Position numbers and translations under genes: made by a program. From Agrostemma githago (Eukaryota; Streptophyta; Magnoliopsida; Caryophyllales; Caryophyllaceae), in assembly GCA_958450325.1 (NCBI GenBank), contig OY288245.1:65459441-65523440 (forward strand): 64,000 bases of DNA. The letters run 5' to 3'. Numbering within the stretch: the stretch's first letter is position 1; each line of letters opens with the position of its first letter. The notes below the pieces were generated by a model. That model searched no databases, was not told the DNA's origin, and was given only the letters and a program-made list of their open reading frames with translations. Below, piece after piece: positions 45,233 to 55,808 of the stretch.

Positions 45233-45525
45233 TAAATAAAGGGTTATTTGAGCATTTAATATCTGCCACGTGGCAAAAAATTAAATACTCAAATAACCCT
45301 TTTAACTTTATATATAGATAGCCGACATGAAAGTAACAAAGTATGTTTTTAAACATTTTTAGCCTTCAACAAATGAAGTTATGATTTTTCACGGATTACC
45401 GCTTCAACGTCAAAAACCAATATTACTGCCCTACCAACTTTAACATATACATTAAAGTATCGTGATGACACTATCACATCAACGTGAAACATACAAAAAT
45501 CGAAAAACCAAAAAATACAAAAAAC

Positions 45526-45555
45526 CCCGTGATTTTTCACGGGTCAATACACTAG
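45526..45555 (+). mobile_element. 3' terminus of a second Helitron (5' end not located)
   Basis: Hairpin CCCGTGATTTTTCACGGG followed by TCAATACACTAG and host T. This is the same form as the Helitron 1 end but on the plus strand. Its TC start could not be found, so its extent is unknown; it may enclose Helitron 1. Confidence 0.6.
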
Positions 45556-45607
45556 TACACTATAAATGCTCGCCTAAATTTGCTATTTGTAATTGGTAAG
45601 TATAGTA

Positions 45608-45697
45608 CTCCCTCCGGACACTATTTTTTACTTCATTCCATTAAAATACTTCTCACAAATATTGAGGTAATGTGACAAAAATAGTATCCGGAGGGAG
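45608..45697. mobile_element. Stowaway MITE, 90 bp
   Basis: Starts CTCCCTCCGGACACTATTTTT, ends with its complement and is flanked by TA on both sides (45606-45607, 45698-45699). TIR CTCCCTCCG and TA duplication define Stowaway/Tc1-mariner MITEs. Confidence 0.9.
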
Positions 45698-46533
45698 TAC
45701 AACTTAAAATATGTATTATTTTTTTGCGAAGTCTATCGGCACTAAAATTTATATTCCCACAATTTTCCTTTCTTCTTATCATTTGTTTCTTTATTCCAAA
45801 ATTACATCTTTTTTTTATAATAAATGGAGGAAATAATGAAATATATCGGTAAGATAATAAAAAATATGTTGATGAATCAAAGTTAATATTTAAACTAAAA
45901 TAATTTTATACTCCGTACTATTCAAGCCACTTTTCTTACATAATTATTTTACAAAGCAAAGTACACTTACATGCCGGAAAAAAAAGGCAAATCATATCTT
46001 AGAAACCGTGAAAGCGTGAATGGAAATGAAAAAAAAGTACAAAGTAACATTGAAGGCGTGAATAGTGTCCAAAAGAAAAGTGTACCCTTTGGATTTAAAT
46101 GAAGGGAGTATAATATACTCTAAGATGGAACATTTTCGGTATGTTGGCACACCATGTGATTTGTGAAATGAGTTATTTCTGTCTTCATATGCGATTCACC
46201 TATAATAGAATGGAGTCTGTCCAATTGTCAATTAATTTGTTTTAGTTAATGATATAAATCGCATTTGATATATAATCTCTATCGAAAATCATAACGGACA
46301 GCCGCATGAATTGGTTCGAGATTAACATGAAAAAAAATGGTGCGATGGGCCTTATTAATTGATATACATCAATTGATTATGATAATTAAGGTTATTTGTA
46401 TTGAAAATAACATCGAATCCCTTTGTAACTCTCATCCATCCTTTAAATTTGACGGAGTTGGGTGTATTTGGGTGTAGGGTGGGAAATTATAGTTGAGTCA
46501 TTAGGACTGTATAACTCCTAACCATATATATTA

Positions 46534-47012
46534 CTTCCTCCGAGTTCCTATAATCTTCCCCTTTCTTTTTTGGGTGGAAAATAAGGGATGAGAAATGTGT
46601 GGTTCAAAAAAGAAAGAAGAGAGAGAAATGTGAAAAGTAAATATGAAACACATATCAATATATATAATAAAAAGGCAAGCCTTTTTACATCCCTTTACAA
46701 TATTCATTCTTAAGTGATTATGAGAAAGTCACATCATCATTCTTAAGTGCATATGAGAAAGCCACATCATCATAATTCAATATTAATTCAATGAGAAAAT
46801 GTGTATATCTTTTAAATTAAAAACAAATAAGTGCATACTAAATAGTACGTTATTAATTGTTATCGTTAAAGTAAATTAAGACATGTTATTATTAAATTAA
46901 TTTAAACAACAATAATTTACATTATAATTTATAAATTACATATTAACGTTGATTACTCTGCTATAAACTTTCATCGATCTTTATAAATTGGATATTTTTT
47001 GTATAAAATGTG

Positions 47013-47053
<41 letters not shown>

Positions 47054-48165
47054 AGAGACTTTATATACCCTAAAATCACAACCTCTATCAATTCTTTATT
47101 AGTTAGAACAATCACCAACATTATTTTGTCACTTTATATTTTTTCATTATTATTTATTATAATAATTGCGATGCGTTGACAATTTGTATGATTTTATAAA
47201 AAAGTATACTACGTAATACATATGGACTACTTTGACTAACCAACCTAATATAGTACTTTAAAGATAACATAAAGAGTTAACGCTTCAACCCTTCTAACGA
47301 CACGCTCCTTCACACATAACAACCAAAAATCAACCCCAACTCATATTACCATCAATGAGGCAATAACATACCCTTCACCCAAACTCCAATATATACAACT
47401 ACCTCTCACAAAAGCAAACTCAAAATAAATTCGATGAAAAAAAACATAAAAAAATAAAAATAAAAAATTGTTCCTTCTAATAAACGAACCTAATAACTTT
47501 ATATTCAAAATGTTGTATTCATTTAGATCTCCGAAATTTAAAGCAATATGGTATTAAAATTGTGACATCATAATGGTTAACACAATGACAAAACTTTTTC
47601 CATGTAAAACTTTTATTTACAAGAGTGTAACAATTTCTAACAATAGTGTTTAACTAAAAAATTGTTCATGATGGAAAAGTTTAATAGAAGTATTGAATGT
47701 ACCGTTGACATATAGTTAATTTTGGATAAAAAAATACTCAATGTTCAATTAATTAATTCACGTTTTTTATACTTTAATTATTAAACCTATATTACATGAA
47801 TATCTTGGTTTATGCAAAATTTGATACCAACATGTTGTCTGTTTATATACCGAAACCTATAAATAAGAATTCGCGTCATATGTTGTTGCATGTTGGTGCA
47901 AATGATATTCTTATACCAAAAAGTTCTTAAGAAAATTTGATCGTATTTAAGTGTGAACTTATACAACTTATTTACAATACACCCGTGATTTTCACGGGTA
48001 ACAGGCGAAAATGTAAACATACAATTGTTCCCAATAATAAATATTATAGAAATCCCGTGCATTGCACGGGTCACAAAACTAGTTAATAGGCTACAAAGGA
48101 AAGAAGGGAAAAGATCAAACTCAACCCATTAAGGAAAGAAGAAAGAAACTACAACTCGGAGGGAG
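46534..48165. mobile_element. Stowaway MITE split by a Helitron
   Basis: CTTCCTCCGAGTTCC at 46534 and its complement ending CTCGGAGGGAG at 48165, with TA duplications (46532-46533, 48166-48167). After removing the Helitron at 46655-48082 about 204 bp remain, an ordinary MITE length. Confidence 0.8.
46655..48082 (+). mobile_element. Helitron 2, nested in the Stowaway MITE
   Basis: Starts TCAATATATATAATAAAAAGGC after host A. Ends with the hairpin CCCGTGCATTGCACGGG, TCACAAAACTAG, then host T. 1428 bp, no coding capacity. A second hairpin of the same type (CCCGTGATTTTCACGGG) lies 80 bp inside the end, near 47981-47997. Confidence 0.78.
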
Positions 48166-48589
48166 TACATTATTGATTATCTTTACACAGACCGGTCAAA
48201 TTGACCACAATGCAATAATCATATACATCAATATTCACTTCTTTTACGTTATTTTCTATCAATATCGTCTTTCCACTCACCCTCATATGGATTGTGATTT
48301 GGCACAATGATGAAAAAAATGTTTCAACCTCGCGAATTTTCATGGGTATATCATATCCACACATTAAAGTTCATTTTCTTTTTGTTTGGTTGAAATGTAA
48401 GAAATATATTACTATACCAAAACAATAAATTCATTTTCAAAATGTCCTTTCAAAACTATTAATTCCACATATTTAGTATAATTATAAAGTCGTTCACTCA
48501 AATATAAAACGTGACACTTACCTACTTCATCTACATCGGAATGTTTCAATATTACTAACTTCCAATTATTTAGAAAAAAAGTTTACAAT

Positions 48590-48617
48590 CCCGTGACGTG
48601 TCACGGTATTATACTAG
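48590..48617 (+). mobile_element. Another Helitron 3' terminus
   Basis: CCCGTGACGTGTCACGG hairpin, then TATTATACTAG and host T. The 5' end was not found. Confidence 0.55.
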
Positions 48618-48875
48618 TTTAATTATCTACTTTTTCTCATAATTATTGTTTCCTTTATTTCTTTTTCCCATTGAAGTTGTGAAGTTGGCTGACACGAAAA
48701 AAAAATCGGAAAAAAAAAAAGCGAAAAAAAAAAATCGAAAAAAAAAACGAAAAGAAAAGGTAACGTATGTCAGTAACCATCTTCCCTTTTCATTGTTAAA
48801 TCTCATCCTTTCTTTAAACCTTCCTTTTTACCCTTTCTTTTTCATCTTCCTTCTTTACCTTTTACCTTCATTATC

Positions 48876-50222
48876 ATGCCTCCAAGAAATTCCAAAAACA
48901 CCAAATCCATACTAACTCCTCAAATACAAAGGGAGCAAATGGAAGTCATAGCAAATCTTCCTCCCACTCAAGAATCATCCTTGGTTCAACCCACACCTTT
49001 AAACATGTCACCCAAGGACAATGCCCCTATCTCTTCTCTCAAACGGAAGAAACCATCCAAAGCTCCTACTGTTCCTGCATCATCGACGAAACGTCGGAAA
49101 AGTGCCCGAGTTTCTACTGTAAAAACCGTCCATGTTACATCATCTTCTCCCTCTAATGTCTTAGAGGAGGTGATAGGTGACTTGAATGAAACTGAACCAA
49201 CCCCTGAAAAAAGATCCAATGCTTCAATGGATCTTAATACCACTCCCGGATCCATGAATTCTGCCTCCGACGAACCTGTGAGCAAGGATGTCGTTCCATC
49301 TCCTGTACCCAAAAAGAAGGGAAAAACCATTGCCTCCAAGAAATCAAAATCAAGGTCTAAGTTCTTATCTCAAACTGAAAATGTTACCATTACAGATAAG
49401 TGGACTGTGGCTACCATAACCAAGCAGCTTGAAGACTTGGCTCTTCCTATTGATGTGTTCTCCAAGTGTCAGGAGATCCTCAAATCTGATAAGATTACCA
49501 CAACCCGAGTCTTTGAACGTAAATGGTATGATTTAAGTCCCGCTTTTTCATTTTTCAAAGATGCTATGAAAGCCCAAAAATGGACCTCTCTGATACAGTA
49601 CAAAGAACCATCTTTTGTGTGTGAGTTGATACAATTTTATGCTACACTTAAAGTCACTCCACCCACCTCTCTTACTGCTACAATTAATGGTAAAGATATG
49701 ACGTTAACAGCCCATCAGTTAGGAAAAATCCTTAACATCTCCGACTCCGGATATTGTCTCACCCCGTCCGAGTCTTGGGTCACTCTACCCGATAATGTGT
49801 CTCCTACTGATATTGTCACCTTTCTCCACCCCAAGGCAACAACCACTGACACTGTTGCCCCTGCCGAGCTTTCACCTCCCTATAAGATCTTCTTTAATTT
49901 GCTTATTCGATCTCTCATTCCCAATAATGATAGAGGTAAGGTGTCCATCTAGCAACACTACTTTCTTTATCATTTGATCAAACATAAGCCGATAAACTTG
50001 CCTGCCTTAATCCTCCACCGCCTTCATCTCACCCAGACTCAAATCTCGAGTCGATCTCACCCTAGAGTTTCCCTTCCTTACTGCATGTGGTTATCTATGG
50101 TTTTCCGAGCTAAAGGGGTCCTTATTCCTACTACGGTCGGTACCCACCGCTCTGATGCATGCGTGTCGTTCCTATTCGATTTTTCACCTATTTCGGCACG
50201 CATTTCCATGTCATTTTATTAA
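48876..50222 (+). pseudogene. Retroelement post-pol ORF (putative plant transposon protein family), one in-frame stop
   Basis: ATG 48876 (MPPRNSKN) opens 358 codons to TAG 49950-49952. The same frame then continues to 50222 with plausible protein, so the stop interrupts one ORF of about 448 codons. The N-terminal third is Ser/Thr/Lys/Pro-rich with nuclear-signal-like clusters (KKKGKTIASKKSKSRSK). The conserved part begins at RVFERKWYDLSPAFSFF and includes VCELIQFYATLKV and LTAHQLGKILNI, as in the plant transposon domain often found downstream of pol in Tat/Athila-type elements. LTR-like sequence follows at once. No pol is present upstream, so the element is a fragment. A Sirevirus post-pol ORF is the alternative. 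Confidence 0.6.
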
Positions 50223-51500
50223 TTTTAGGAGTCGGATTACGCTATTTTCTCCCATATGTGCTACTCGGGTATTCTTTTGTTGTTTTGCAGATAATCGAGA
50301 CCGAGTAGTTAAAAGAGCTAAAAATTGCATCAAAAATCTTAAAGCTCTGAAACCGATTCGTTGTAGACTAAGAAGAAGGAAGCAAGTCTATAGACTAGAC
50401 TGTGAGTCTATAGACTGAGAAGAAGGAAGTAAGAAAGCTGTAGACTAAAACACAAGTCTATAGACCGGGAAACAAGTCTAAAGACTGAGAAAGTGCAGCA
50501 AACAGTCCGTAAACTGAGGAGAAGTTCGTTGGAGGCCTAGACTGAAGAACTTAATAGGCAGACTTGGATCTCAAGTCTACCAACAAAAAAACCAAGTCTG
50601 CAGAATAGGATACTGCCACCAATTCAAGACAGATATATTTTGAATCTACCCACTATTCCCCCTCTTACGCTCTTCAGTTTTTCCCACTACCTAGTTAATG
50701 GGATTGAAGATAGCAGGAAATTAAGGAGCACTTATGGAGGGCTTGAGCAGTGAGCTGTAATTTTAAGATCTCATTCTATCTTTTTCCTCAGTAATCTTCT
50801 CATCAACACATCTTCTTTAGTTTAGTTTAGAACTCACTGTAAATATTTAGTATGCAATTTCTCAAATTCTAGTGTTTATTATTTCGGTTTATTATTATTA
50901 TTATTCTTATTTCCCCGTCTCATTCTAGAAATTTTTCGGTCTTGGTAATTTTCCTCTTTTTCCCTAATCTCCCTCTTCTTATTACTGTAACTTTTGTTTT
51001 GGTTTCCTTTTACGTTTGATGTACTTTTTCATCTTTCTGATTCTTCCTGTTTCCTCATCTTCTTAATTTTTCTTATCTTCTATAGTTATTAATTATTTAG
51101 CTTTCTTCTTTCTTTTCCTCAATCCTGCTTCTTCTTTATCATCATGTTTTATTCTGTTATTATTACTGTAAATATGAGTAGCTAATTTTCCATCACTAGA
51201 GTTTTAGGTGAATTACGAATTGAAACAGATTTATTTATGATGCCTAAATAATCGACCTTTATGAGTTAAATCACTCTTGCAACATTATAACGACGAATAA
51301 TTAATTATAGGCCGTAATTGATTGTTTGTATCTCGTAATCCCGACCTACGTAGCGAAAGCCCGGGAAAGGATAAGACTCGTTGTAATCGATAGAATTCCC
51401 TAATACGTAGCGAGAGCCCGTTAGGTGACTTCTAGGATGACTAGTGATCCGAGAGGAGGTTACGTATTGGGAAGTTAACATTAGGAACGTTGATAACTAA
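50223..51500 (+). repeat. Probable LTR or 3' region of a Tat/Athila-like element
   Basis: No gene. It follows a post-pol ORF, contains a short palindrome cluster, then AT-rich sequence, then a block near 51333-51440 with 'tacgtagcgaaagcccgg' and 'tacgtagcgagagcccgt'. That block resembles the 'gcgaaagcgggctta' block near the end of the Athila LTRs. Clear TG...CA borders were not found. Confidence 0.4.
50375..50600. repeat. AGTCTATAGACT palindrome cluster
   Basis: Perfect 12-bp palindromes at 50385-50396 and 50405-50416, an imperfect one at 50455-50466, and further degenerate aagtct..agact units up to about 50600, spaced by purine-rich 'gaagaaggaag' sequence. Confidence 0.8.
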
Positions 51501-51718
51501 TCTCTACTAATCAATACAAAAATTTGGCCCACAAGTCAGATTGAACATTTTCATAGTCCAAAACAACAACATGATTTTTGATGACGGTGACGCTGAATAC
51601 AGGATGATAAGGTGTTTCGTCGGAGTTGGATGGTGCCAATTGGATGAGGAATGTATGTAAGGGTATAGGGAGAGGATGGGCACGAATGGCGAAAGAAGGC
51701 AAGAAAATTGTCGGCGCT
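51501..51718 (-). other. Short minus-strand ORF of unknown nature
   Basis: A 63-codon frame (51702-51511) with a higher GC content than its surroundings and a non-repetitive peptide (...VVVLDYENVQSDLWAKF). It might be an exon fragment captured or left beside the inverted-repeat element. No family recognised. Confidence 0.2.
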
Positions 51719-52416
51719 TTACTTCTTACCGTCGACGTTAATTACGTGAAATGACGACTTTGTCCTTGCTATTTATTCTCAAAATAATATTACTTTTACA
51801 TTTTATAGATTATCGATTTATTAAAACTCGATAACAAAACCGTCTTTTTCGATTATCGTAATAAACCATAACCGACTTCTTATATAGTTAATTATGCAAA
51901 ATGACGAGTTATCTTTTGCAATTAATTCTCGAAATATTATCACATTTACATTTTATAGAGTATCGGCTTATTAGAACTCGATAATAAAATCGTTTTTTCG
52001 ATTATTGTTACGCCTCCGATTTTAAACAGTTAACTAGATTAATTAACGACTTAATACAATTTAATAAACGTAATTAACAAATACGAGTAATATGCAAATT
52101 AAATCCTAATTAATCTATGACAAGTCCACAATCAAGATTTATTATATAGATCGATGCAAATTAAAATAAAAATATCCGGAAATGGGTCAGGTCAAGTGGG
52201 TTTTTCGACCCACCTAAGGGTCGTATTATTTTCTCTATAATACTTGAAAGTTTTGAGAAATAGTTTAAGTATAATGTAAATCTTCCAATGGTATGATGCC
52301 AGGGGTTCGAATCCTCCCTGACCTATTGATTAGGAAGCAAATGACCAAACCACTACACCATCATCAACAAACTGATATTTCAAATGGTTGAAAACTATCT
52401 TAAAGAGGAAAAAAAC

Positions 52417-53441
52417 GGGTTATTTAACAATAATAATACCAACTATAGGGCGTCTTCCAAAAATAATATCAATTTTAATAAATCTGGGAATAATACGTAT
52501 TATTGGAGTAGTTAAACCAAAGTAGTATAGGTGACCAGTTACCTGTAGAACCCTTCCACCTTCCTTTTCACCTTTAATTTTAGTTAACGACAATAATACC
52601 AACTATATATCATCTTTCGAAAATAATTCCAATTTTAATAAATCTGAGAATAATACATATTTTTGAAGTAGTTAAACCAGAGTAGTATAGATGACCAGTT
52701 ACCGGTAGAACCCGTTCACCTTCCTTTTCACCTTTAATTTATTTCATATTAATTAACTCATTTTCACTTACTCAGTGTACAAGGCATTAAACGTCATTAA
52801 TGTCTTTCGTATTCCTCTTCTTTCAACCTCACCAAATCTAGCTAACAACACAATCCTACACCAAAATCAACACGTTAATCTAAACGAAACGTATAGAAAA
52901 AAAATTGAAGGATGAAGGCTAATGGAGAGAGAGAATGAAGGAGAGAAGTACAGAGGAGTAGACCTGACAAAACTGACCCGACCCGAATAAGCCAAACCGA
53001 ACCCGACCCGACACCCGAACTGAAGACATGATTTCGACCCGCAATCTGAATTGAACCGAGCTAACCCAAAACGGACCCAACTATTATTATTGAAAACGAG
53101 TTGATATCCCTAAAATAAAGTTGAAAACAGCAAACACGAGAATGACCCGAACACGAAATTATTTGACCCGACCCGAAGTTAACCCGATTGTTATAACTCG
53201 AAATTTGCCCGACCCGAAGCTGACCCGACACGGTTCACCCCTTATCCAGGTCTAAGAAGGAGGATGGAAGATAAGTAACAGGTTAAATATTAATTAGGTG
53301 ACATGATGTAGCAGGTGATAAACTTACTTATACTATTCTTGTTTAACTACTCCAATAATACGTATTATTCTTAGATTTATTGAAATTAGTATTATTTTTG
53401 GAAGATGCTCTATAGTTGGTATTATTGCCATTAAATAACCC
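52417..53441. mobile_element. MULE-type TIR transposon (family M), copy 2
   Basis: Same termini and interior as 17932-18941, including the direct repeat of the TIR at the left end and the ACCCGAC-rich core (52975-53245). Flanks GAAAAAAAC and AAAAAAAAC form a 9-bp duplication with one mismatch. Non-coding. Confidence 0.9.
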
Positions 53442-53466
53442 AAAAAAAACCGGAAAAATGGCTTGG

Positions 53467-53620
53467 TCGAAAAAAACCGTCGACTCGCGGATGGGGTAGT
53501 CGACAATTTTCTTCGACTCACGGATGGGGTAGTCGACGATTTTCTTCGACTAGCCCATCCGCGAGTCGAAGAAAACCGTCGACTACCCCATTCGTGAGTC
53601 GACGGTTTTTTCCGACTAAG
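53467..53620. repeat. Compound hairpin of GTCGACTCGCGGATGGGGTAGTCGAC-like units
   Basis: Four copies of a short unit (two forward, two reverse) with the frame 'ttcgact..cggatggggtagtcgac', arranged so that the left half is the reverse complement of the right half. It sits at the centre of the large inverted-repeat element. Confidence 0.85.
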
Positions 53621-53689
53621 TTCAATTTCCCGGGTTTTTTTTTTTTTTCGAAACAAGTAATTTTCAACCATTTGAAATATCAGTATGTT

Positions 53690-53760
53690 GATCTTGGTCT
53701 AGTGGTTTGGTCATTTGGATTCCAATCAGTAGGTCAGGGGTTCGATCCTTGTTATACTTC
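53690..53760 (+). other. tRNA-like / SINE head in the arm of the inverted-repeat element
   Basis: Box A TGGTCTAGTGG (53695-53705) and box B GGTTCGATCC (53739-53748) at tRNA-like spacing. A decayed inverted copy is in the left arm at about 52300-52372. A functional tRNA is unlikely because no full cloverleaf was seen. Confidence 0.5.
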
Positions 53761-54415
53761 ATGTTCCTTATCAGACCCTTGGGTGGGTCGAAAAACCCAC
53801 TCGACCCGACCCATTTCCGGATTTTTTTCTTTAATTTGCATCGATTTATATAATAAATCTTGATTGTCGTAGATTAATTAGGATTTAATTTGCGTATTAC
53901 TCGTATTTGTTAATTACGTTTATTAAATTGTATTAAGTCGTTAATTAGTCTAATTATTTTTTTTTCTTTTAATTTGCATCGATTTATATAATAAATCTTG
54001 ATTGTCGTAGATTAATTAGGATTTAATTTGCGTATTACTCGTATTCGTTAATTACGTTTATTAAATTGTATTAAGTCGTTAATTAATCTTATTAGCTGTT
54101 TAAAATCAGAGGCGTAACAATAATCGAAAAAACGGTTTTATTATCGAGTTCTAATAAACCGATACTTTATAAAATGTAAATGTAATAATATTTCGAGAAT
54201 TAATTGCAAATGAGAACTTGTCATTTTGCGTAATTCCATATATTAATTATATAGGAAATCGGTTTTGGTTTATTACGATAAGCGAAAAAGACGGTTTTAT
54301 TATCGAGTTTTAATAAATCGATAATCTATAAAATGTTAAAGTAATATTATTTCGAGAATAAATATCAAGGACAAAGTCGTCATTTTACATAATTAACGCC
54401 GACGGTAAACAGTAG

Positions 54416-54819
54416 TTGCGAAAAAGACAGATAGCAGGGGACAGAAAAGAAAAAGGAAGAAGATGGAGTTTAGGATAATACCATAAAAGATGTCTAGGAA
54501 GATAACATATTAACATATACTCCATCCATCCCGATAAATTGTTTGTCTTTATTTTTGACAAGGAAGGTCCAGTGATGAGGTGATATGTGAAGCTAATTCA
54601 TGAGAAGGTCAAATTACGTATGAAAAATATTCCTACGAAAAACATTTCTAAAATAGAAAGACAAACCATTCATTTCGACGCCCCAATATGGAATAGGCAA
54701 AGAATTCATTAGGATGAAGGGAATACGTAGGAAGAACATATCATTAACGATAGACGGATAACCAAACTGATGATACGGATAGCCATACGACATATCATTA
54801 ATGATAGACGGATAACTAA
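54416..54819. other. Intergenic spacer
   Basis: No gene. It contains 'tactccatccatcccgataaattgtttgtc' (54526-54556), a Stowaway-like end without a matching partner, and repeated 'gatacggataaccatacgac'-like phrases on both sides of the next MITE. Confidence 0.4.
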
Positions 54820-55412
54820 GGCGCCGTTTGGTTCGCAAAAAGATATGAGAATGGAATCATGAATCAAATCAGGGTGGTATGGGGTTGGAACTTGATTCCT
54901 GATACTTGGTATTTGGTTCTTTTTTTAGATGATTGAGATTCAAATCCGAAATTCTAGTATTTTTTTAAAAATTATATTTAAAAATTATATTTTAAATATA
55001 TAAAAATTTATATCACTGACTATATAAAATCTGAAAAATTAGCATGAAAGAAAAATTAAATAAATTTCATTAAAAACAACTCTTTTTAGCGATATAAAAC
55101 ACTGAGTTACATTAATAAAATTTTAAAATATTTTTTTTTAGTATTTTAAATTAGTGTTTTTCAATAAAATATTTCAGTTATATATTTCAACAAAAAAATT
55201 GGAAAAAAATATTTCGGAAAATCAAACAAAGTTTGATTCCAAGGGTATGAATCTCATACCCACCCCCCTCCCTTGGGTATGAGAACCCCATACCACGAGG
55301 GTTTGAGGTATGGGTATCGAAATGAAAAACTTGTCATCCAAACACGAGGCATGGGTTTGGTTCATTTTAAAACTCATACCTCATACCTAAATTGAGTCAA
55401 CCAAACGGCCCC
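54820..55412. mobile_element. PIF/Harbinger-like (Tourist) MITE
   Basis: Termini GGCGCCGTTTGGTT and its near-complement AACCAAACGGCCCC, with the 3-bp duplication TAA (54817-54819 and 55413-55415). 593 bp, AT-rich centre, sub-terminal 'gggtatgagaaccccataccacgag' repeats. The ends and TAA duplication indicate the Harbinger superfamily; hAT is less likely because that would give 8 bp. Confidence 0.75.
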
Positions 55413-55808
55413 TAAGCTAATGATACGGATAACCATACGATACGACTGACTATACAACGAACATAGGCTAGGGTTATGTATTACGAGTACCTATATAATC
55501 TCTCACAAAGGGATTAAAACAAACTTCAAAAAGCCGCACACCTCCGTAAATAAAAAAAGCTACTATCAAGAACTTTACATGCAATGTCTTCTCAACCTAG
55601 AGTTTTGAAGATGATCACAATTTGTCTTAATACAAGCACAATTTGGTCTCTAAAGCGTGTAATGCACCCCAGATGGAGGGAGATAGATACTCGTGGAAGG
55701 GTATATATATTGACACATGGATACAAGTATAACACAAGCCTACATATAGTGATAATCGCGTCTGACGTCGACCTGACCAATTGGCCATCACCGGTTGCAT
55801 AGCATGAG

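Larger units (their letters stand above)
43681..45318 (-). mobile_element. Helitron 1 (non-autonomous), both ends visible
   Basis: Read on the minus strand it starts TCTATATATAAAGTTAAAAGGG (45318 leftwards), with host A before it. It ends with the hairpin CCCGTGAATTTCACGGG and CTAG (43684-43681), with host T after it. A TC start, a short 3' hairpin, a CTRR end and insertion between A and T are the Helitron hallmarks. 1638 bp, no Rep/helicase gene. Inside the 5' end there is a long hairpin (45238-45302) around CCACGTGG, and the body has long AT and TAA microsatellites. Confidence 0.8.
51719..54415. mobile_element. Large inverted-repeat (foldback-like) element with a nested MULE
   Basis: Sequence 51719-52400 is repeated as its reverse complement at 53660-54415. 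Shared landmarks: the TACCGTCGACGTTAATTA type end, 'aaaccgtttttcgattatcgta', 'atccggaaatgggtc' and 'tttcaaccattt'. With the nested MULE (52417-53441) removed, the element is about 1.7 kb and almost all arm. The right arm also has a 120-bp internal tandem duplication (53825-53950 and 53965-54090). Target duplication not determined. Confidence 0.8.

Noticed and set aside
48646..48915. Lys/Arg-rich ORF before the post-pol ORF
   Set aside because: It comes from an A-rich run (48690-48760) and has no protein-like composition beyond that.
53690..53760. A functional tRNA gene
   Set aside because: The two promoter boxes are present but no complete acceptor stem and anticodon arm could be formed by eye.
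54526..54556. Stowaway-like end (ctccatccatcccgataaattg)
   Set aside because: No matching second end or TA-flanked partner.
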